Source: Herbidospora daliensis (lineage in GTDB: Bacteria; Actinomycetota; Actinomycetes; Streptosporangiales; Streptosporangiaceae). From it: a stretch of 64,000 nucleotides of DNA. The stretch is from the NCBI RefSeq assembly GCF_001570585.1, contig NZ_BBXF01000008.1:186001-250000 (forward strand), in the 5' to 3' direction. Each line of letters opens with the position of its first letter. Positions within the stretch are counted from its first letter, which is position 1. This document shows, one piece after another, positions 39,517-49,248 of this stretch. The notes beneath the pieces were generated by a model. That model saw only the letters and a list, made by a program, of their open reading frames with translations, did not search any database and was not told where the DNA came from. The position numbers and the translations under genes are program-made.

Positions 39517-39527
39517 GCTAGCACCCC
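39453..39527 (-). tRNA. tRNA-Lys(UUU), prophage integration site
   Basis: Minus-strand cloverleaf of 72 nt plus encoded CCA: acceptor GGGGUGC/GCGCCCC, D arm GCUC/GAGC, anticodon loop CUUUUAA (anticodon UUU), T arm CAGGG/CCCUG with UUCGAAU. The acceptor has a U5-G68 wobble and the anticodon stem a C27-U43 mismatch, perhaps because the 5' half is host-derived and the 3' half phage-derived. Confidence 0.93.
39453..39527. other. Right attachment site (att core within tRNA-Lys)
   Basis: The integrase gene runs into the 3' end of the tRNA and the host genes begin beyond its 5' end, so recombination took place in the tRNA, most likely in the anticodon loop to T-arm segment. The matching left copy must lie outside the window, before base 1. 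Core length cannot be fixed without it. Confidence 0.8.
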
Positions 39528-39596
39528 TCGTCTGCAGGGTACAGCGATCGTCTCACCGGAGCGAAGCAGTTCCCTGTGATCAGCCTACCGGCCGCT

Positions 39597-40748
<1,152 letters not shown>

Positions 40749-40827
40749 GATGGCAGCGTATCCGGGCGGGGTCGGGGTAGGGCCAGGGGGAATCCCGATG
40801 TGCCATAGACGACAAAAGGGGCACGCT

Positions 40828-41229
40828 ATGGACATGAACGAGATACAGCCCAGTGGCCACGTCAAGCAGCTTCGCCGGACTCGCAACGGCCGGATCGTCG
40901 CCGGGGTCTGCTCCGGTGTCGGCCAGTACATCGGCATCGACCCGAACATCCTGCGGATCGTCCTCGCGGTCGCGTCGTTCTTCGGCGGCCTTGGCATCGG
41001 CGTCTACGCCGTCGCCTGGCTCCTGATCCCGAGCGAGGAGAAGAACGCCTCGATCGTGCAGGACCTGATCGAGAAGAACAAGGACAACCCGACCTGGCTG
41101 GACGTCAAGGCCAAGACGCAGGAAGGGTGGGCCAAGGCGACCAAGTCGCACAACGGTCACCAGGCGACCGCTCCGGTCGACCCTTACACCGTCCACCCCT
41201 ACGCCCAGACGAAGCAGCCGAACGACTGA
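40828..41229 (+). CDS. PspC-domain membrane protein
   Basis: 133 residues (ATG 40834 is an alternative). PspC domain: LRRTRNGRIVAGVCSGVGQY, then IGIDPNILRIVLAVASFFGG and one or two transmembrane helices (GLGIGVYAVAWLLIP), then a soluble tail. PspC proteins sense envelope stress in enterobacteria; in actinomycetes the role is less clear. It ends one base before the convergent MFS gene. Confidence 0.88.
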   Translation: MDMNEIQPSGHVKQLRRTRNGRIVAGVCSGVGQYIGIDPNILRIVLAVASFFGGLGIGVYAVAWLLIPSEEKNASIVQDLIEKNKDNPTWLDVKAKTQEGWAKATKSHNGHQATAPVDPYTVHPYAQTKQPND

Positions 41230-42516
41230 TCACGAGGTGTGCACCTTGGCGATGATCTCCGTTCGGGAATCCGTCCACGCGATGGCCAGGATGGCCGCGG
41301 CGCTCAGCCCGGCCACCCCGGCCAGCGCCACGACCGGCTCCGGGCCGAGGATCTGCGCGAGCGCGCCGCCGATGAGGATGCCGACACCCTGTGAGGCCAG
41401 CAGGCCTGACTGGACCAGGCCGAACGCCTGACCCCGTCGTTCGGGGGGCACGCACTGGACGAAGGCGGCGTTGGCCGCCAGCTGGTATGCGCCTCCCACG
41501 CCGGACAGGATCCAGAGCACCAGCACGATCTCCAACGGCGGGCGCATGGCGCACACGACCAGCGGAGCGCAGGTCAGCATGGCCATCCAGCCCATCGTCT
41601 TGAGACGGGTGCTGGGGTTGACGAACCTGCTGAACAGGAACGCCCCGAGGACCGTGCCGGTCGGCATGGCGGCCATGAGCAGGCCCGTGATCACGGGCAC
41701 CGGGAGCCCGCCGTCGTCGAGCTCGGCCGCGTAGGGCACCGCGATCCCCTCGGGCAGCACGTAGAAGCCGCACAACCAGGCGAACAGCACCAGCGTGCGC
41801 AGCCGGCGGTCGCCGAAGACCAGCCGGGCGCCCGCGGCGGTCATCGTCCACATCGAGGGTTTCCCCCCGTCGGCCGACACGGTGGCCGATCTGCGGCTCA
41901 CCCCGGCGACGATGATGAGGGCCGAGGCCAGGAACGTGGCGCAGTCGAGCGCCAGCGCCCGATAGGGGCCCAGGCCCGCGATGACGGCCCCGCCCGCGGC
42001 GAATCCGAGCATCTGGACGGCCTGGTTCGTCATGTTCTGCAGGGCGCTGCCCGCGACGTACCGATCGCCTTCGAGGATCTCGGGCAGCAGCGCGGCGCGC
42101 GCGGCCGAGAACGGCGCGCTGAGCAGCACCACCAGGAAGACCAGCACGCACAGCACCGGGAACGGGACGCCGGGGATCGCCATGATCGCGACCATCAGGG
42201 CCCGCAGGATGTCGCAGACGAGCATGACCTGCCGGCGCGGATAGCGGTCGGCGAGGCCGGCCAGCAGGGGGCCGCCGAGGATCGGCGGCAGGTAGGTCAG
42301 TGCGTAGACGGCCGCCGTGGCGAGCGCCGACTGGGTGCGGTTGAATACGAGCACCGCCAGGGCGACCTGCGCGAGCTGGTCGCCGAGCAGAGACAACCCC
42401 TGGCCGAGCCACAGGGCCCGGAACTCCTTGATCGCGATGACTTCGCCGTATGTCGCTTGGCGCTCCGCTGGACGGCGGTGTCTCCCCGGCAGTTTTCCGG
42501 GCTTCGTGGCCGCCAT
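41230..42516 (-). CDS. MFS transporter
   Basis: 428 residues with about 12 hydrophobic helices. FRALWLGQGLSLLGDQLAQV at the start and the loop GLADRYPRRQVMLVCDILRA (MFS signature) are typical of EntS-type multidrug/siderophore exporters. Probably exports a small molecule; the substrate is not deducible. A short hydrophilic N-terminus precedes the first helix. Convergent with the PspC gene with no gap. Confidence 0.88.
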   Translation of the reverse strand: MAATKPGKLPGRHRRPAERQATYGEVIAIKEFRALWLGQGLSLLGDQLAQVALAVLVFNRTQSALATAAVYALTYLPPILGGPLLAGLADRYPRRQVMLVCDILRALMVAIMAIPGVPFPVLCVLVFLVVLLSAPFSAARAALLPEILEGDRYVAGSALQNMTNQAVQMLGFAAGGAVIAGLGPYRALALDCATFLASALIIVAGVSRRSATVSADGGKPSMWTMTAAGARLVFGDRRLRTLVLFAWLCGFYVLPEGIAVPYAAELDDGGLPVPVITGLLMAAMPTGTVLGAFLFSRFVNPSTRLKTMGWMAMLTCAPLVVCAMRPPLEIVLVLWILSGVGGAYQLAANAAFVQCVPPERRGQAFGLVQSGLLASQGVGILIGGALAQILGPEPVVALAGVAGLSAAAILAIAWTDSRTEIIAKVHTS

Positions 42517-42607
42517 TTCTCTCCGCTGAGCTCAGGCCGTAGCTGACAGAATGTGTTCAGTATGTCACCTACAGTGCCTATGGCGCTCGCGAATCGCAAC
42601 CTCGCGA

Positions 42608-42949
42608 CTACCATCCGAGTTCGTGCAGCCGGTCGTCGTCGATGCCGAAGTGGTGGGCGATCTCGTGCACGACCGTGATCTGGACCTCTTCCACGACGTC
42701 AGCTTCGGTTTCACAGATTGCCAAGGTCGGATTTCGGTAAATCTCGATCCGGTCGGGAAGCACTCCTGAGTACCACTCGCCCCGCTCCGTGAGCGGAATG
42801 CCGGTATAGAGACCGAGGAGGTCAGGTTCGGGCGGATCGTCCACGACCACGACGACGACGTTGTCCATGACTTTGGCCAGATCGGGTGGGATCAGGTCGA
42901 GTGCCTCGGCCACGAGCTCCTCGAACTTGCTCCTCGAGACGTCGATCAC
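42608..42949 (-). CDS. Small zincin-like metallopeptidase
   Basis: 113 residues. VSRSKFEELVAEALDLIPPD, then DRIEIYRNPTLAICE and VVHEIAHHFGIDDDRLHELG. The HExxH plus downstream His/Asp matches the 'metallopeptidase family' (DUF1025/MPN-like) proteins widespread in actinobacteria. Cytoplasmic; substrate unknown. Divergent from the metallophosphoesterase. Confidence 0.88.
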   Translation of the reverse strand: MIDVSRSKFEELVAEALDLIPPDLAKVMDNVVVVVVDDPPEPDLLGLYTGIPLTERGEWYSGVLPDRIEIYRNPTLAICETEADVVEEVQITVVHEIAHHFGIDDDRLHELGW

Positions 42950-42995
42950 ACGTCAAATCTACTTCCCCGTGGTTTTCGGGTAGACAGGAAGGAAC

Positions 42996-44591
42996 GTGGA
43001 TTTGCCGAAGTGGGGGGAATCCGTGGTCCGGTTCCTTCGGGGCCGGTTCGTGCGGTTTCTGACAGTCGTCGTTGTAGCCCTGGCCGGAGCGTGGCTGGGG
43101 CTTTTGTTCGGCGCGTCCGTGCAGACCCCGATCGGTCCCGCCGACATCAACATGGCGCTGCGGCCCTCCTTCGACGGGGGCACGGTCGTCGACGTGCGGC
43201 CGCTCGGAACGCTCCGGTTCGACACCCACTCGGGGCCGGTGCAGCTCAACCTGAGCATCGAGGCGGTTCATCCCGAGGCCGCCGAGCAGATCCTGCAGAA
43301 CCCCCGATGGGCCGACCGGCTGCCCGAGACCATCGAGACCGACCTGATGGGCGGCGTGCAGGACCTGCTCGTCAGGGCCGCGATCGGCGCGGTGATCGCC
43401 GGCTTCCTGGGCGGGCTGATCGTCTTCAGAGACGTCTTCCGCGGCCTGTGGAGCGGTCTGGGCTCGATCCTGCTGGTCGGCGCGATGGCCGTCACGGCCG
43501 CCCTGAGCTTCAACCCCCAGGCGATCGCCGAACCCCGCTACACCGGCCTGCTCACGGGTGTGCCGTCACTGGTCGGCAACGCCCAGTCGATCGTCACCAA
43601 GTTCTCCGAATACCGGGGTCAGCTGGCCAAGCTCGTCACGAACATCAGCCGCCTGTACGAAGCCGGCTCGACCCTCCCCATCTACGATCCCGACCCCGAC
43701 ACGATCAGGGTGCTGCACATCTCCGACCTGCACATCTACCCGCCGGGCTGGAACGTGGTCCGCTCCCTGATCGACCAGTTCAAGATCAACCTGGTCATCG
43801 ACACCGGCGACATCAGCGACCACGGCACCAAGATCGAGAATTCGTTCGTCGAGGAGATCGGCGACCTGGGCATCCCCTACGTGTTCGTCCGGGGCAACCA
43901 CGACTCGATGGAGACCCAGAAGGCGGTCGCCAAGCAGAAGAACGCGATCGTCCTCGACGATCGGGTCGCCGAGGTCGCGGGCCTGCGCATCTACGGCATC
44001 GGGGACCCCCGCTTCACGCCCAACAAGTCGGTCGAGGTCGAGGAGGACGCCGAATCGCTGGCGGCCCTCGGCCGGGAGAAGGCCGCGGGCGTCGCGCCGC
44101 CCGAGTGGCCGCGCTCGTCGTCGACCACGGCGCCGCAGCGGTCTCCGGTCGATCTGGTGGCCGTCCACGATCCGACCATCGGCCGGGCCTTCTACGGATC
44201 GGTGTCGCTGGTGCTGGCCGGCCACGTCCACGCCCGCTCGACCGAGCTCTCGCCGACCGGCACCCGCCTGATGATCCAGGGGTCGACCGGCGCGGCGGGC
44301 CTGCGGGGCCTCGAACACGACACCCCCACACCCATCCAGGCGTCGGTTCTCTACTTCAGCAAGGACACGCACAGGCTTCAGGCCTGGGACGACGTCACGG
44401 TCGGAGGGCTCGGAGAGCAACGTATCGCCGTGGAGCGGCAAATCGAGGCCGCGCCAGGTCGTACAATTTTCCCAGTGCCAGGGAACGCCCCGTCTCCGAC
44501 GGGAACGATCTCTGACACACCGTCGCCGGTCGCTTTGGCACAGAGGGCAAACGTCCCCTATGCTTCAGAGGTCCCCGACGGAGCGCGGTAA
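42996..44591 (+). CDS. Membrane-bound metallophosphoesterase
   Basis: 531 residues from GTG. Transmembrane helices near 25-45, 130-150 and 155-175 (FLTVVVVALAGAWLGLLFG; AIGAVIAGFLGGLIVF). Catalytic domain: HISDLH (241-246), DTGDISDH (from 269), RGNHDS (about 299), VHDP and AGHVHAR (about 408), the five blocks of calcineurin-like phosphoesterases. Active site faces the cytoplasm or surface depending on topology. Precedes the tRNA cluster. Substrate unknown. Confidence 0.88.
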   Translation: MDLPKWGESVVRFLRGRFVRFLTVVVVALAGAWLGLLFGASVQTPIGPADINMALRPSFDGGTVVDVRPLGTLRFDTHSGPVQLNLSIEAVHPEAAEQILQNPRWADRLPETIETDLMGGVQDLLVRAAIGAVIAGFLGGLIVFRDVFRGLWSGLGSILLVGAMAVTAALSFNPQAIAEPRYTGLLTGVPSLVGNAQSIVTKFSEYRGQLAKLVTNISRLYEAGSTLPIYDPDPDTIRVLHISDLHIYPPGWNVVRSLIDQFKINLVIDTGDISDHGTKIENSFVEEIGDLGIPYVFVRGNHDSMETQKAVAKQKNAIVLDDRVAEVAGLRIYGIGDPRFTPNKSVEVEEDAESLAALGREKAAGVAPPEWPRSSSTTAPQRSPVDLVAVHDPTIGRAFYGSVSLVLAGHVHARSTELSPTGTRLMIQGSTGAAGLRGLEHDTPTPIQASVLYFSKDTHRLQAWDDVTVGGLGEQRIAVERQIEAAPGRTIFPVPGNAPSPTGTISDTPSPVALAQRANVPYASEVPDGAR

Positions 44592-44611
44592 GGACAGAGA
44601 GAAATCTCTGC

Positions 44612-44684
44612 GCCCCCATCGTCTAGCGGCCTAGGACACCGCCCTTTCAAGGCGGCGGCACGGGTTCGAATCCCGTTGGGGGCA
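44612..44684 (+). tRNA. tRNA-Glu(UUC)
   Basis: 73-nt cloverleaf with acceptor GCCCCCA/UGGGGGC, anticodon loop CUUUCAA (anticodon UUC) in stem CGCC/GGCG, and T arm around GGUUCGAAUCC. CCA is not encoded. First of three tRNAs in the order Glu-Asp-Phe, a common actinobacterial cluster. Confidence 0.95.
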
Positions 44685-44781
44685 CGGAAGGGCCAGGAAA
44701 ACGGCAGGTCGAAGACCTCCGAAGAACTGGTAAGCTACAAAAGCCGAAAGCGAAACGCCGGAAGCGAAAGTAGCAAAGCAA

Positions 44782-44856
44782 GGTCCTGTAGAGCAGTTTG
44801 GAGTGCTCGCCACCCTGTCAAGGTGGAGGTCGCGGGTTCAAGTCCCGTCAGGACCG
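44782..44856 (+). tRNA. tRNA-Asp(GUC)
   Basis: 75-nt cloverleaf with acceptor GGUCCUG/CAGGACC, discriminator G, anticodon loop CUGUCAA (anticodon GUC) in stem CCACC/GGUGG. Separated from tRNA-Glu by 97 bases, in which I see no gene. Confidence 0.95.
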
Positions 44857-44860
44857 CTTG

Positions 44861-44934
44861 GGTCAGGTAGCTCAGTTGGTACGAGCGACCGCCTGAAAAG
44901 CGGTAGGTCGGCGGTTCGACCCCGCCCCTGACCA
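44861..44934 (+). tRNA. tRNA-Phe(GAA)
   Basis: 74-nt cloverleaf with acceptor GGUCAGG/CCUGACC, discriminator A, anticodon loop CUGAAAA (anticodon GAA) in stem ACCGC/GCGGU. Four bases after tRNA-Asp, so cotranscribed. Confidence 0.95.
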
Positions 44935-44956
44935 CATCTCTTGCTAGAACGAAATG

Positions 44957-44985
44957 CCCTGCACACATCGTGTGCGGGGTTTTTT
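44957..44985 (+). terminator. Terminator of the tRNA cluster
   Basis: 10-bp stem (44957-44966 with 44970-44979, one G-T pair), 3-nt loop and a run of six T. A strong rho-independent terminator 23 bases after tRNA-Phe. Confidence 0.93.
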
Positions 44986-45039
44986 CATTTCTCCCGTGAG
45001 AACGGCCCGCCGAGACTTTTTCGGCGGGCCGCCGTCGAA

Positions 45040-45786
45040 TCAGCCGACTCTCGGCTCGTTCGCGCTGAAGGTGTCGCACGATCTGGCGTCCCGCGACTCG
45101 AAGCCGCGCGTGAACCACGCCTCCCGGTTGCGCGGCGAGCCGTGGCTGCCGTTGATGCCGCCCCCGTCGTCGTCGAGGGTCATCATGCGCCGCAGGTCCC
45201 GCAGGTCGGAGGCGGGCCGGTTCAGCGACTTCCACGCGCTGCCCATGAACACCCCGGCCAGGCACTCCGACTGCAGCTCGATGCGCCGGGAGCGCTCCAG
45301 TTCCTCGGCCTGGCCGGAGGTCGGCAGGTTGACCTCGGCCCACAGGATGCCCGTCATGTGCTGGACGTGGTGCCCGTATTCGTGGGCGGCCAGCAGGAAG
45401 GTGCTGAGGTCGTGGGGCGTGGCCAGCAGGCGCTGGTCGAGCAGGACGTCGAAGCGGCGGTCGGCGGGGCAGTACTGGCCCTGGATGCCCTGCCGCCACA
45501 TCACCCCGCACCGCATCTCGGGCCGGTTGACGAAGCCCGCGGTCGCCGGCGGCATCGGCACCCCGACCCGGCCCATGAGGTCGGCCCAGGCGGTGTTCAT
45601 ACAGTCGACGATCGAGCGGACGTACTTCCTCGTCAGGTCGCGGTTGCCGACGGCGACACGTTTCTCTGGGCAGTCGACGTCGGCCATCTGGCCGGCCCGG
45701 TAGAGCAGGTTGCCGGTCAGGACGGGATCGTCGACCGGGTAGGCCGTGCCGCCCACCAGCAGGAGGGAGACGAGGAGAGCGCGCAT
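45040..45786 (-). CDS. Secreted neutral zinc metallopeptidase, copy 3
   Basis: 248 residues. Signal peptide (RALLVSLLLVGGTAYP), then NLLYRAGQMADVDCPEKR and the zinc site HEYGHHVQHMTG with a downstream ESECLAGVFMGSAW-type segment (here LQSECLAGVF), the YpfJ/Zn_peptidase family. Last gene of three tandem copies; its ATG abuts the stop of copy 2. Acts outside the membrane; natural substrates unknown. Confidence 0.88.
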   Translation of the reverse strand: MRALLVSLLLVGGTAYPVDDPVLTGNLLYRAGQMADVDCPEKRVAVGNRDLTRKYVRSIVDCMNTAWADLMGRVGVPMPPATAGFVNRPEMRCGVMWRQGIQGQYCPADRRFDVLLDQRLLATPHDLSTFLLAAHEYGHHVQHMTGILWAEVNLPTSGQAEELERSRRIELQSECLAGVFMGSAWKSLNRPASDLRDLRRMMTLDDDGGGINGSHGSPRNREAWFTRGFESRDARSCDTFSANEPRVG

Positions 45787-46530
45787 CTATGCCACCTTGC
45801 CGGGCTTGGAGGTCCAGGTGTTGCACGATTTCGGGTTGCGGGATTCGAATCCCCGCATGAACCAGGTCTCCTGGTTCTTGCCTCTGCCGTGGTCGTGGCC
45901 CTTCCAGTACTCGTCGCCGCTGCTCCGGATGATCTGCCTGAGCTCGGCCACGTCGCTCGCCGGGCGGCCGAGCGACGCGAAGGCGCTACCCAGGAAAACC
46001 CCTGACAGGCAGGTGGCCTGGAGTTCTAATCGGCGGGTCAGTTCCTGCGTCTCGCGTTTTCCGCCGGTCGGGTAATAGCTGTACGCCTCGATGAGACCCA
46101 TCGTCTTCTGGATGTGATGGCCGTACTCGTGGCCGACGAGCTGGAAGATGAACAGGGTGTGGGGATATTCGAGCAAGTTGCGGTCGAGCAGGATGACGTA
46201 GCCGAAATCCCGGTGGCAGTACATTCCGGCGACGCTGGCCTCCCATTTCGATCCGCAGTGGTTCTTGCGCTTGTCGATGAAGCCGAGGTCGGCGTCGGTG
46301 AGCGGCAGGCCGACCTTCTTGAGCTGGGCCCGCCACGCCTTGTTGAGGCAGTCGTTCAGCGCCTTGATGTACTTCCTGGCCTGCGGGCGGTTCATCGACG
46401 AGAGCGGCTTCTCGCGGCACTTGACCTTGGCCATCTTCCCCGTCTTGTACAGCGGGTTCTCGGTGAGCGTCGGGCTGTCGACGGGGTGGGCGGTCGTCAC
46501 GGAGAGTGCCAGGGCGAGGGGGATGAGCAC
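45787..46530 (-). CDS. Secreted neutral zinc metallopeptidase, copy 2
   Basis: 247 residues. Signal peptide (LIPLALALSVTTAHP), NPLYKTGKMAKVKCREKP, zinc site HEYGHHIQKTMG, then LQATCLSGVFLGSAFAS. Aligns over its whole length with its two neighbours. Codons are a little more A/T-rich than in the other copies (about 46030-46260). Confidence 0.88.
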   Translation of the reverse strand: MLIPLALALSVTTAHPVDSPTLTENPLYKTGKMAKVKCREKPLSSMNRPQARKYIKALNDCLNKAWRAQLKKVGLPLTDADLGFIDKRKNHCGSKWEASVAGMYCHRDFGYVILLDRNLLEYPHTLFIFQLVGHEYGHHIQKTMGLIEAYSYYPTGGKRETQELTRRLELQATCLSGVFLGSAFASLGRPASDVAELRQIIRSSGDEYWKGHDHGRGKNQETWFMRGFESRNPKSCNTWTSKPGKVA

Positions 46531-46531
46531 G

Positions 46532-47284
46532 TCAGGCCACCTTCGTTGACTTGGCGGTCCAGGTGTTGCAGGCCCCCGGCTTGCGGGTCGCGAAGCCGCG
46601 GTCGAGCCAGCCGAGCACGTTCTTGCCCCGGCCGTGCGTGCGGCTGTGGCCGGTGCCGTCGAGTTCGCGCAGGTACTGCCAGTCGGTGTCGGTGCGGCCG
46701 AGGGTCGGCCAGACCGCGCCGAAGAACACCCCGGCCAGGCATTCGGCCTGGAGTTCGTTGCGGCGGATCTGCTGGTAGAGCTCGGCTTTGGAGTGGTAGG
46801 GGTGGGTGCGGTAGGCGTCGGCCATGCCGGTGAGGTTCTGGATGTGGTGGCCGAACTCGTGGGCGATCACGAGGTAGAGGTAGAGGTTCGACGAGTCGAC
46901 CAGGGCGTCCTTGTCGAGCAGCACCATGAAGCGTCGTTGCGAGTCGCAGTAGCGGCCGGCGGCGTCGCCCCATTTGCGGCCGCAGAACGCCTTCGGCCTG
47001 GTCTGGAAGCTGATCTTCACGGGGGTGAAGGGCAGGCCGTGCTTGCGGAAGTGCGCACCCCATGCCTCGTTGAGGCAGCTCAGCACCGTGGTCGCGTAGC
47101 GGCGGGCCGAGGCCGCGTCGCCGTCGCGTAACGGGGGTTCGGGGCAGTCGACCGGTGCGAGCCGGCCCGTTCGATAGAGCGCGTTCTGGGTGAGGGCGCG
47201 GTCGTCGATCGGGTAGGCGTTCGCGGGGGCCGCTCCTACGACCAGGAGCGAGGCGAGCACGGTGACGAATGGGGTTAAACGCAC
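46532..47284 (-). CDS. Secreted neutral zinc metallopeptidase, copy 1
   Basis: 250 residues from GTG 47284; an ATG at 47311 would overlap the FAD oxidase gene. Signal peptide (VTVLASLLVVGAAPANAYP), NALYRTGRLAPVDCPEPP, zinc site HEFGHHIQNLTG, then LQAECLAGVFFGAVWP. First of the tandem trio, ten bases after the oxidase stop. Confidence 0.87.
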   Translation of the reverse strand: MRLTPFVTVLASLLVVGAAPANAYPIDDRALTQNALYRTGRLAPVDCPEPPLRDGDAASARRYATTVLSCLNEAWGAHFRKHGLPFTPVKISFQTRPKAFCGRKWGDAAGRYCDSQRRFMVLLDKDALVDSSNLYLYLVIAHEFGHHIQNLTGMADAYRTHPYHSKAELYQQIRRNELQAECLAGVFFGAVWPTLGRTDTDWQYLRELDGTGHSRTHGRGKNVLGWLDRGFATRKPGACNTWTAKSTKVA

Positions 47285-47294
47285 AAAGGCGATC

Positions 47295-48578
47295 CTAGGT
47301 GGGCGACACATTCTGGTTGAGGTGGAATATGTTCTCGGGATCCCATTTGCGCTTCAGTTCGGTCAGGCGCGGGAGATTGTCGCCGTACGCCAGCCGTACG
47401 CCCTCCTCGGCCAGGTGGTTGACCTCGGCCCCCACCGACCAGTCGCGGGTGGCCTGCCAGAGGTCGTCCGCCCAGGTCACGTGGGGTGCGGCCGGGGCGT
47501 CGCCGGGCCAGGCGGCGGCGATTTCGAGGCACCAGCGGGCGGTGCGGTGGAAGTAGGCGGTCTCCGACGGGCCGACCTCGGCGATGGCGCCGCCCAGCTC
47601 GGCCAGCAGGATCATCGTCGCCGGCGACGGGGGCGCGGAGCCGAACTCCACCAGGGTCTCGATCAGCGGCTCGGTCAGCGGCCCGCCCAGGTGGTGGCGC
47701 ATCCGGTAGGGCGTCGGGTGGTCCTGCCCGTCGTTGGCGTGCTGGAGGGCGGCGAACGTGGTCGGGCCGATCAGGTCGGCGAGCGGGGTGCCGAGGCCGC
47801 GTAACCAGGCCAGGTCGCGGTCGCCCGACAACCAGCAGACGGCCAGGAGGAAGACCGGCCGGCCGGGCTCGGGGAGGAACGGCGGCGCGCCCATGATCGC
47901 GGCCAGCACGCTCGCCTCGCGCGGGGCCTCCCACTCGGCCAGCGTGCGCAGGAGCGCGGGGGCCTCCTCCAGCGGGTAGAAGATCATGCCGCCGATGACC
48001 TGGTCGACCGGGCGCAGCCGCAGGGTGTACTGCAGCACGATCCCGAAGTTGCCGCCGCCTCCGCGCAGGCCCCAGAACAGGTCGGGGTTGTCGTCAGGGG
48101 AGGCGGTGACCACCTCGCCCGAGGCGGTCAGGACCTCGGCCGACAGCAGGTTGTCGCAGGCCAGGCCGTAGGACCGGCCGAGCCAGCCGTTGCCGCCGCC
48201 CAGGGTCAGCCCGGCCACGCCGACGCCGCCGACGTGGCCGCCCACGGGGGCCAGGCCGGTGGGGGCGGCGGCGTCGGTCAGTTCGCCCCAGCGCACGCCG
48301 GGGCCGACCGTCGCGACGTCGCCGGTGATCTCGATCGTCTTCATCGGGCCGAGGTCGAGGACCAGGCCGCCCTCGGTGGTGGCGAAGCCGGGGAAGCCGT
48401 GGCCGCCGCCTCTGACCGCGACCTCCAGGTTCGCCGACCGGGCGTGGGCCAACGCGGCGGCCGCGCCTGCCGCGTCGGAGCAGCGGGTGATCGCGGCCGG
48501 GCGCCGGTCGACGGCCCGGTTCCAGACCCGTCTCGCCGTGTCGTAGTCGTCATGGGCGGGGGTGATCAGTTCGTACAT
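47295..48578 (-). CDS. FAD-linked oxidase with BBE domain
   Basis: 427 residues from ATG 48578. FAD-binding type 4 fold: EVAVRGGGHGFPGFATTEGG (the His is the usual covalent flavin site), GHVGGVGVAGLTLGGGNGWL, then DLFWGLRGGGGNFGIV. The C-terminal LTELKRKWDPENIFHLNQNV is the BBE signature of berberine-bridge-like oxidases. Oxidises sugars or secondary metabolites in related enzymes; substrate here unknown. Follows the alpha/beta hydrolase by 17 bp. Confidence 0.9.
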   Translation of the reverse strand: MYELITPAHDDYDTARRVWNRAVDRRPAAITRCSDAAGAAAALAHARSANLEVAVRGGGHGFPGFATTEGGLVLDLGPMKTIEITGDVATVGPGVRWGELTDAAAPTGLAPVGGHVGGVGVAGLTLGGGNGWLGRSYGLACDNLLSAEVLTASGEVVTASPDDNPDLFWGLRGGGGNFGIVLQYTLRLRPVDQVIGGMIFYPLEEAPALLRTLAEWEAPREASVLAAIMGAPPFLPEPGRPVFLLAVCWLSGDRDLAWLRGLGTPLADLIGPTTFAALQHANDGQDHPTPYRMRHHLGGPLTEPLIETLVEFGSAPPSPATMILLAELGGAIAEVGPSETAYFHRTARWCLEIAAAWPGDAPAAPHVTWADDLWQATRDWSVGAEVNHLAEEGVRLAYGDNLPRLTELKRKWDPENIFHLNQNVSPT

Positions 48579-48595
48579 CAACCAAGTCTGAACCG

Positions 48596-49225
48596 TCAGG
48601 AGCGGTTGATGAAGTCCGCGACCTCCTTCGGATGGCTCAGCATCGGCATGTGGCCGGCCGGGATGTCGGCCGTCTCGGCATGGGGCAGTCGGTCGTCGAC
48701 CATGCGGCGCATGAAGTCGATGGGGAAGAAGCGGTCCTCCGTACAGAACAGGAAACGCACGTGGACGTTGGGCCAGGCCTCCCCGGGAGCGTCGAAGACG
48801 GTGAACGACTGGTCGCGGGTGGCGGCCTCGCCGATCGCGACTCCCTCGGGGTCGACGCCGTTGTAGAAGACGGCCATCTCGTCGGAGGAGTCGACGCCGA
48901 GCTCGTGGTGGCCGGTGTTCTCCCACCATTCGCCGCCGGTCTCGCCGGGCTTGGGCACCATCGCGGTGAGGAGCACGATCGCGCGGGCCGGGACGCGGGC
49001 GGCGACCCTGGGAGCGGTCAGGCCGCCCAGCGAGTGGGCGACCACGACGACGTCGGTGCGGTCACCGACGGCCTCGACGGCCAGGTCGGCGTATTCGGGC
49101 ACGCCCGCCGCCGGGTCGCCCGTCGGCAGGTCGAGGGCGATCACCTCGCCGTCGAGCAGGGGCGCGAGCCGGCTCCAGTAGCCGGGCCCCGCGCCGCCGC
49201 CGGGTATTAGAACGTAAGTGCGCAT
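48596..49225 (-). CDS. Alpha/beta hydrolase
   Basis: 209 residues. YVLIPGGGAGPGYW (oxyanion loop), nucleophile elbow VAHSLGG, acid near FCTEDRFFP and His in DIPAGHMPMLSHP. Small esterase-type member of the salicylate esterase (EstC/MES-like) group. Substrate unknown. First gene of the minus-strand group and 23 bp from the divergent lyase gene. Confidence 0.85.
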   Translation of the reverse strand: MRTYVLIPGGGAGPGYWSRLAPLLDGEVIALDLPTGDPAAGVPEYADLAVEAVGDRTDVVVVAHSLGGLTAPRVAARVPARAIVLLTAMVPKPGETGGEWWENTGHHELGVDSSDEMAVFYNGVDPEGVAIGEAATRDQSFTVFDAPGEAWPNVHVRFLFCTEDRFFPIDFMRRMVDDRLPHAETADIPAGHMPMLSHPKEVADFINRS

Positions 49226-49248
49226 GCTTCTACCCTAAGCTGGGGCGC

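Larger units (their letters stand above)
1..39527. mobile_element. Integrated siphoprophage with a conjugative-element-like module (left end outside window)
   Basis: The region holds a tyrosine integrase beside a tRNA-Lys gene, phage repressors, replication genes, terminase, portal, protease, capsid, tail and lysis genes in normal phage order on the minus strand, and a plus-strand operon with a GntR repressor, FtsK-like ATPase and Nudix protein. The right boundary is the tRNA-Lys gene; beyond it lie ordinary metabolic genes. The left boundary is not in the window, because the first open frame is already cut at base 1. No structural gene looks broken, so the prophage may be functional. The full size cannot be stated. 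Confidence 0.93.

Noticed and set aside
44685-44781. A hidden fourth tRNA between tRNA-Glu and tRNA-Asp
   Set aside because: The 97-bp spacer gives no acceptor or T-arm pairing.
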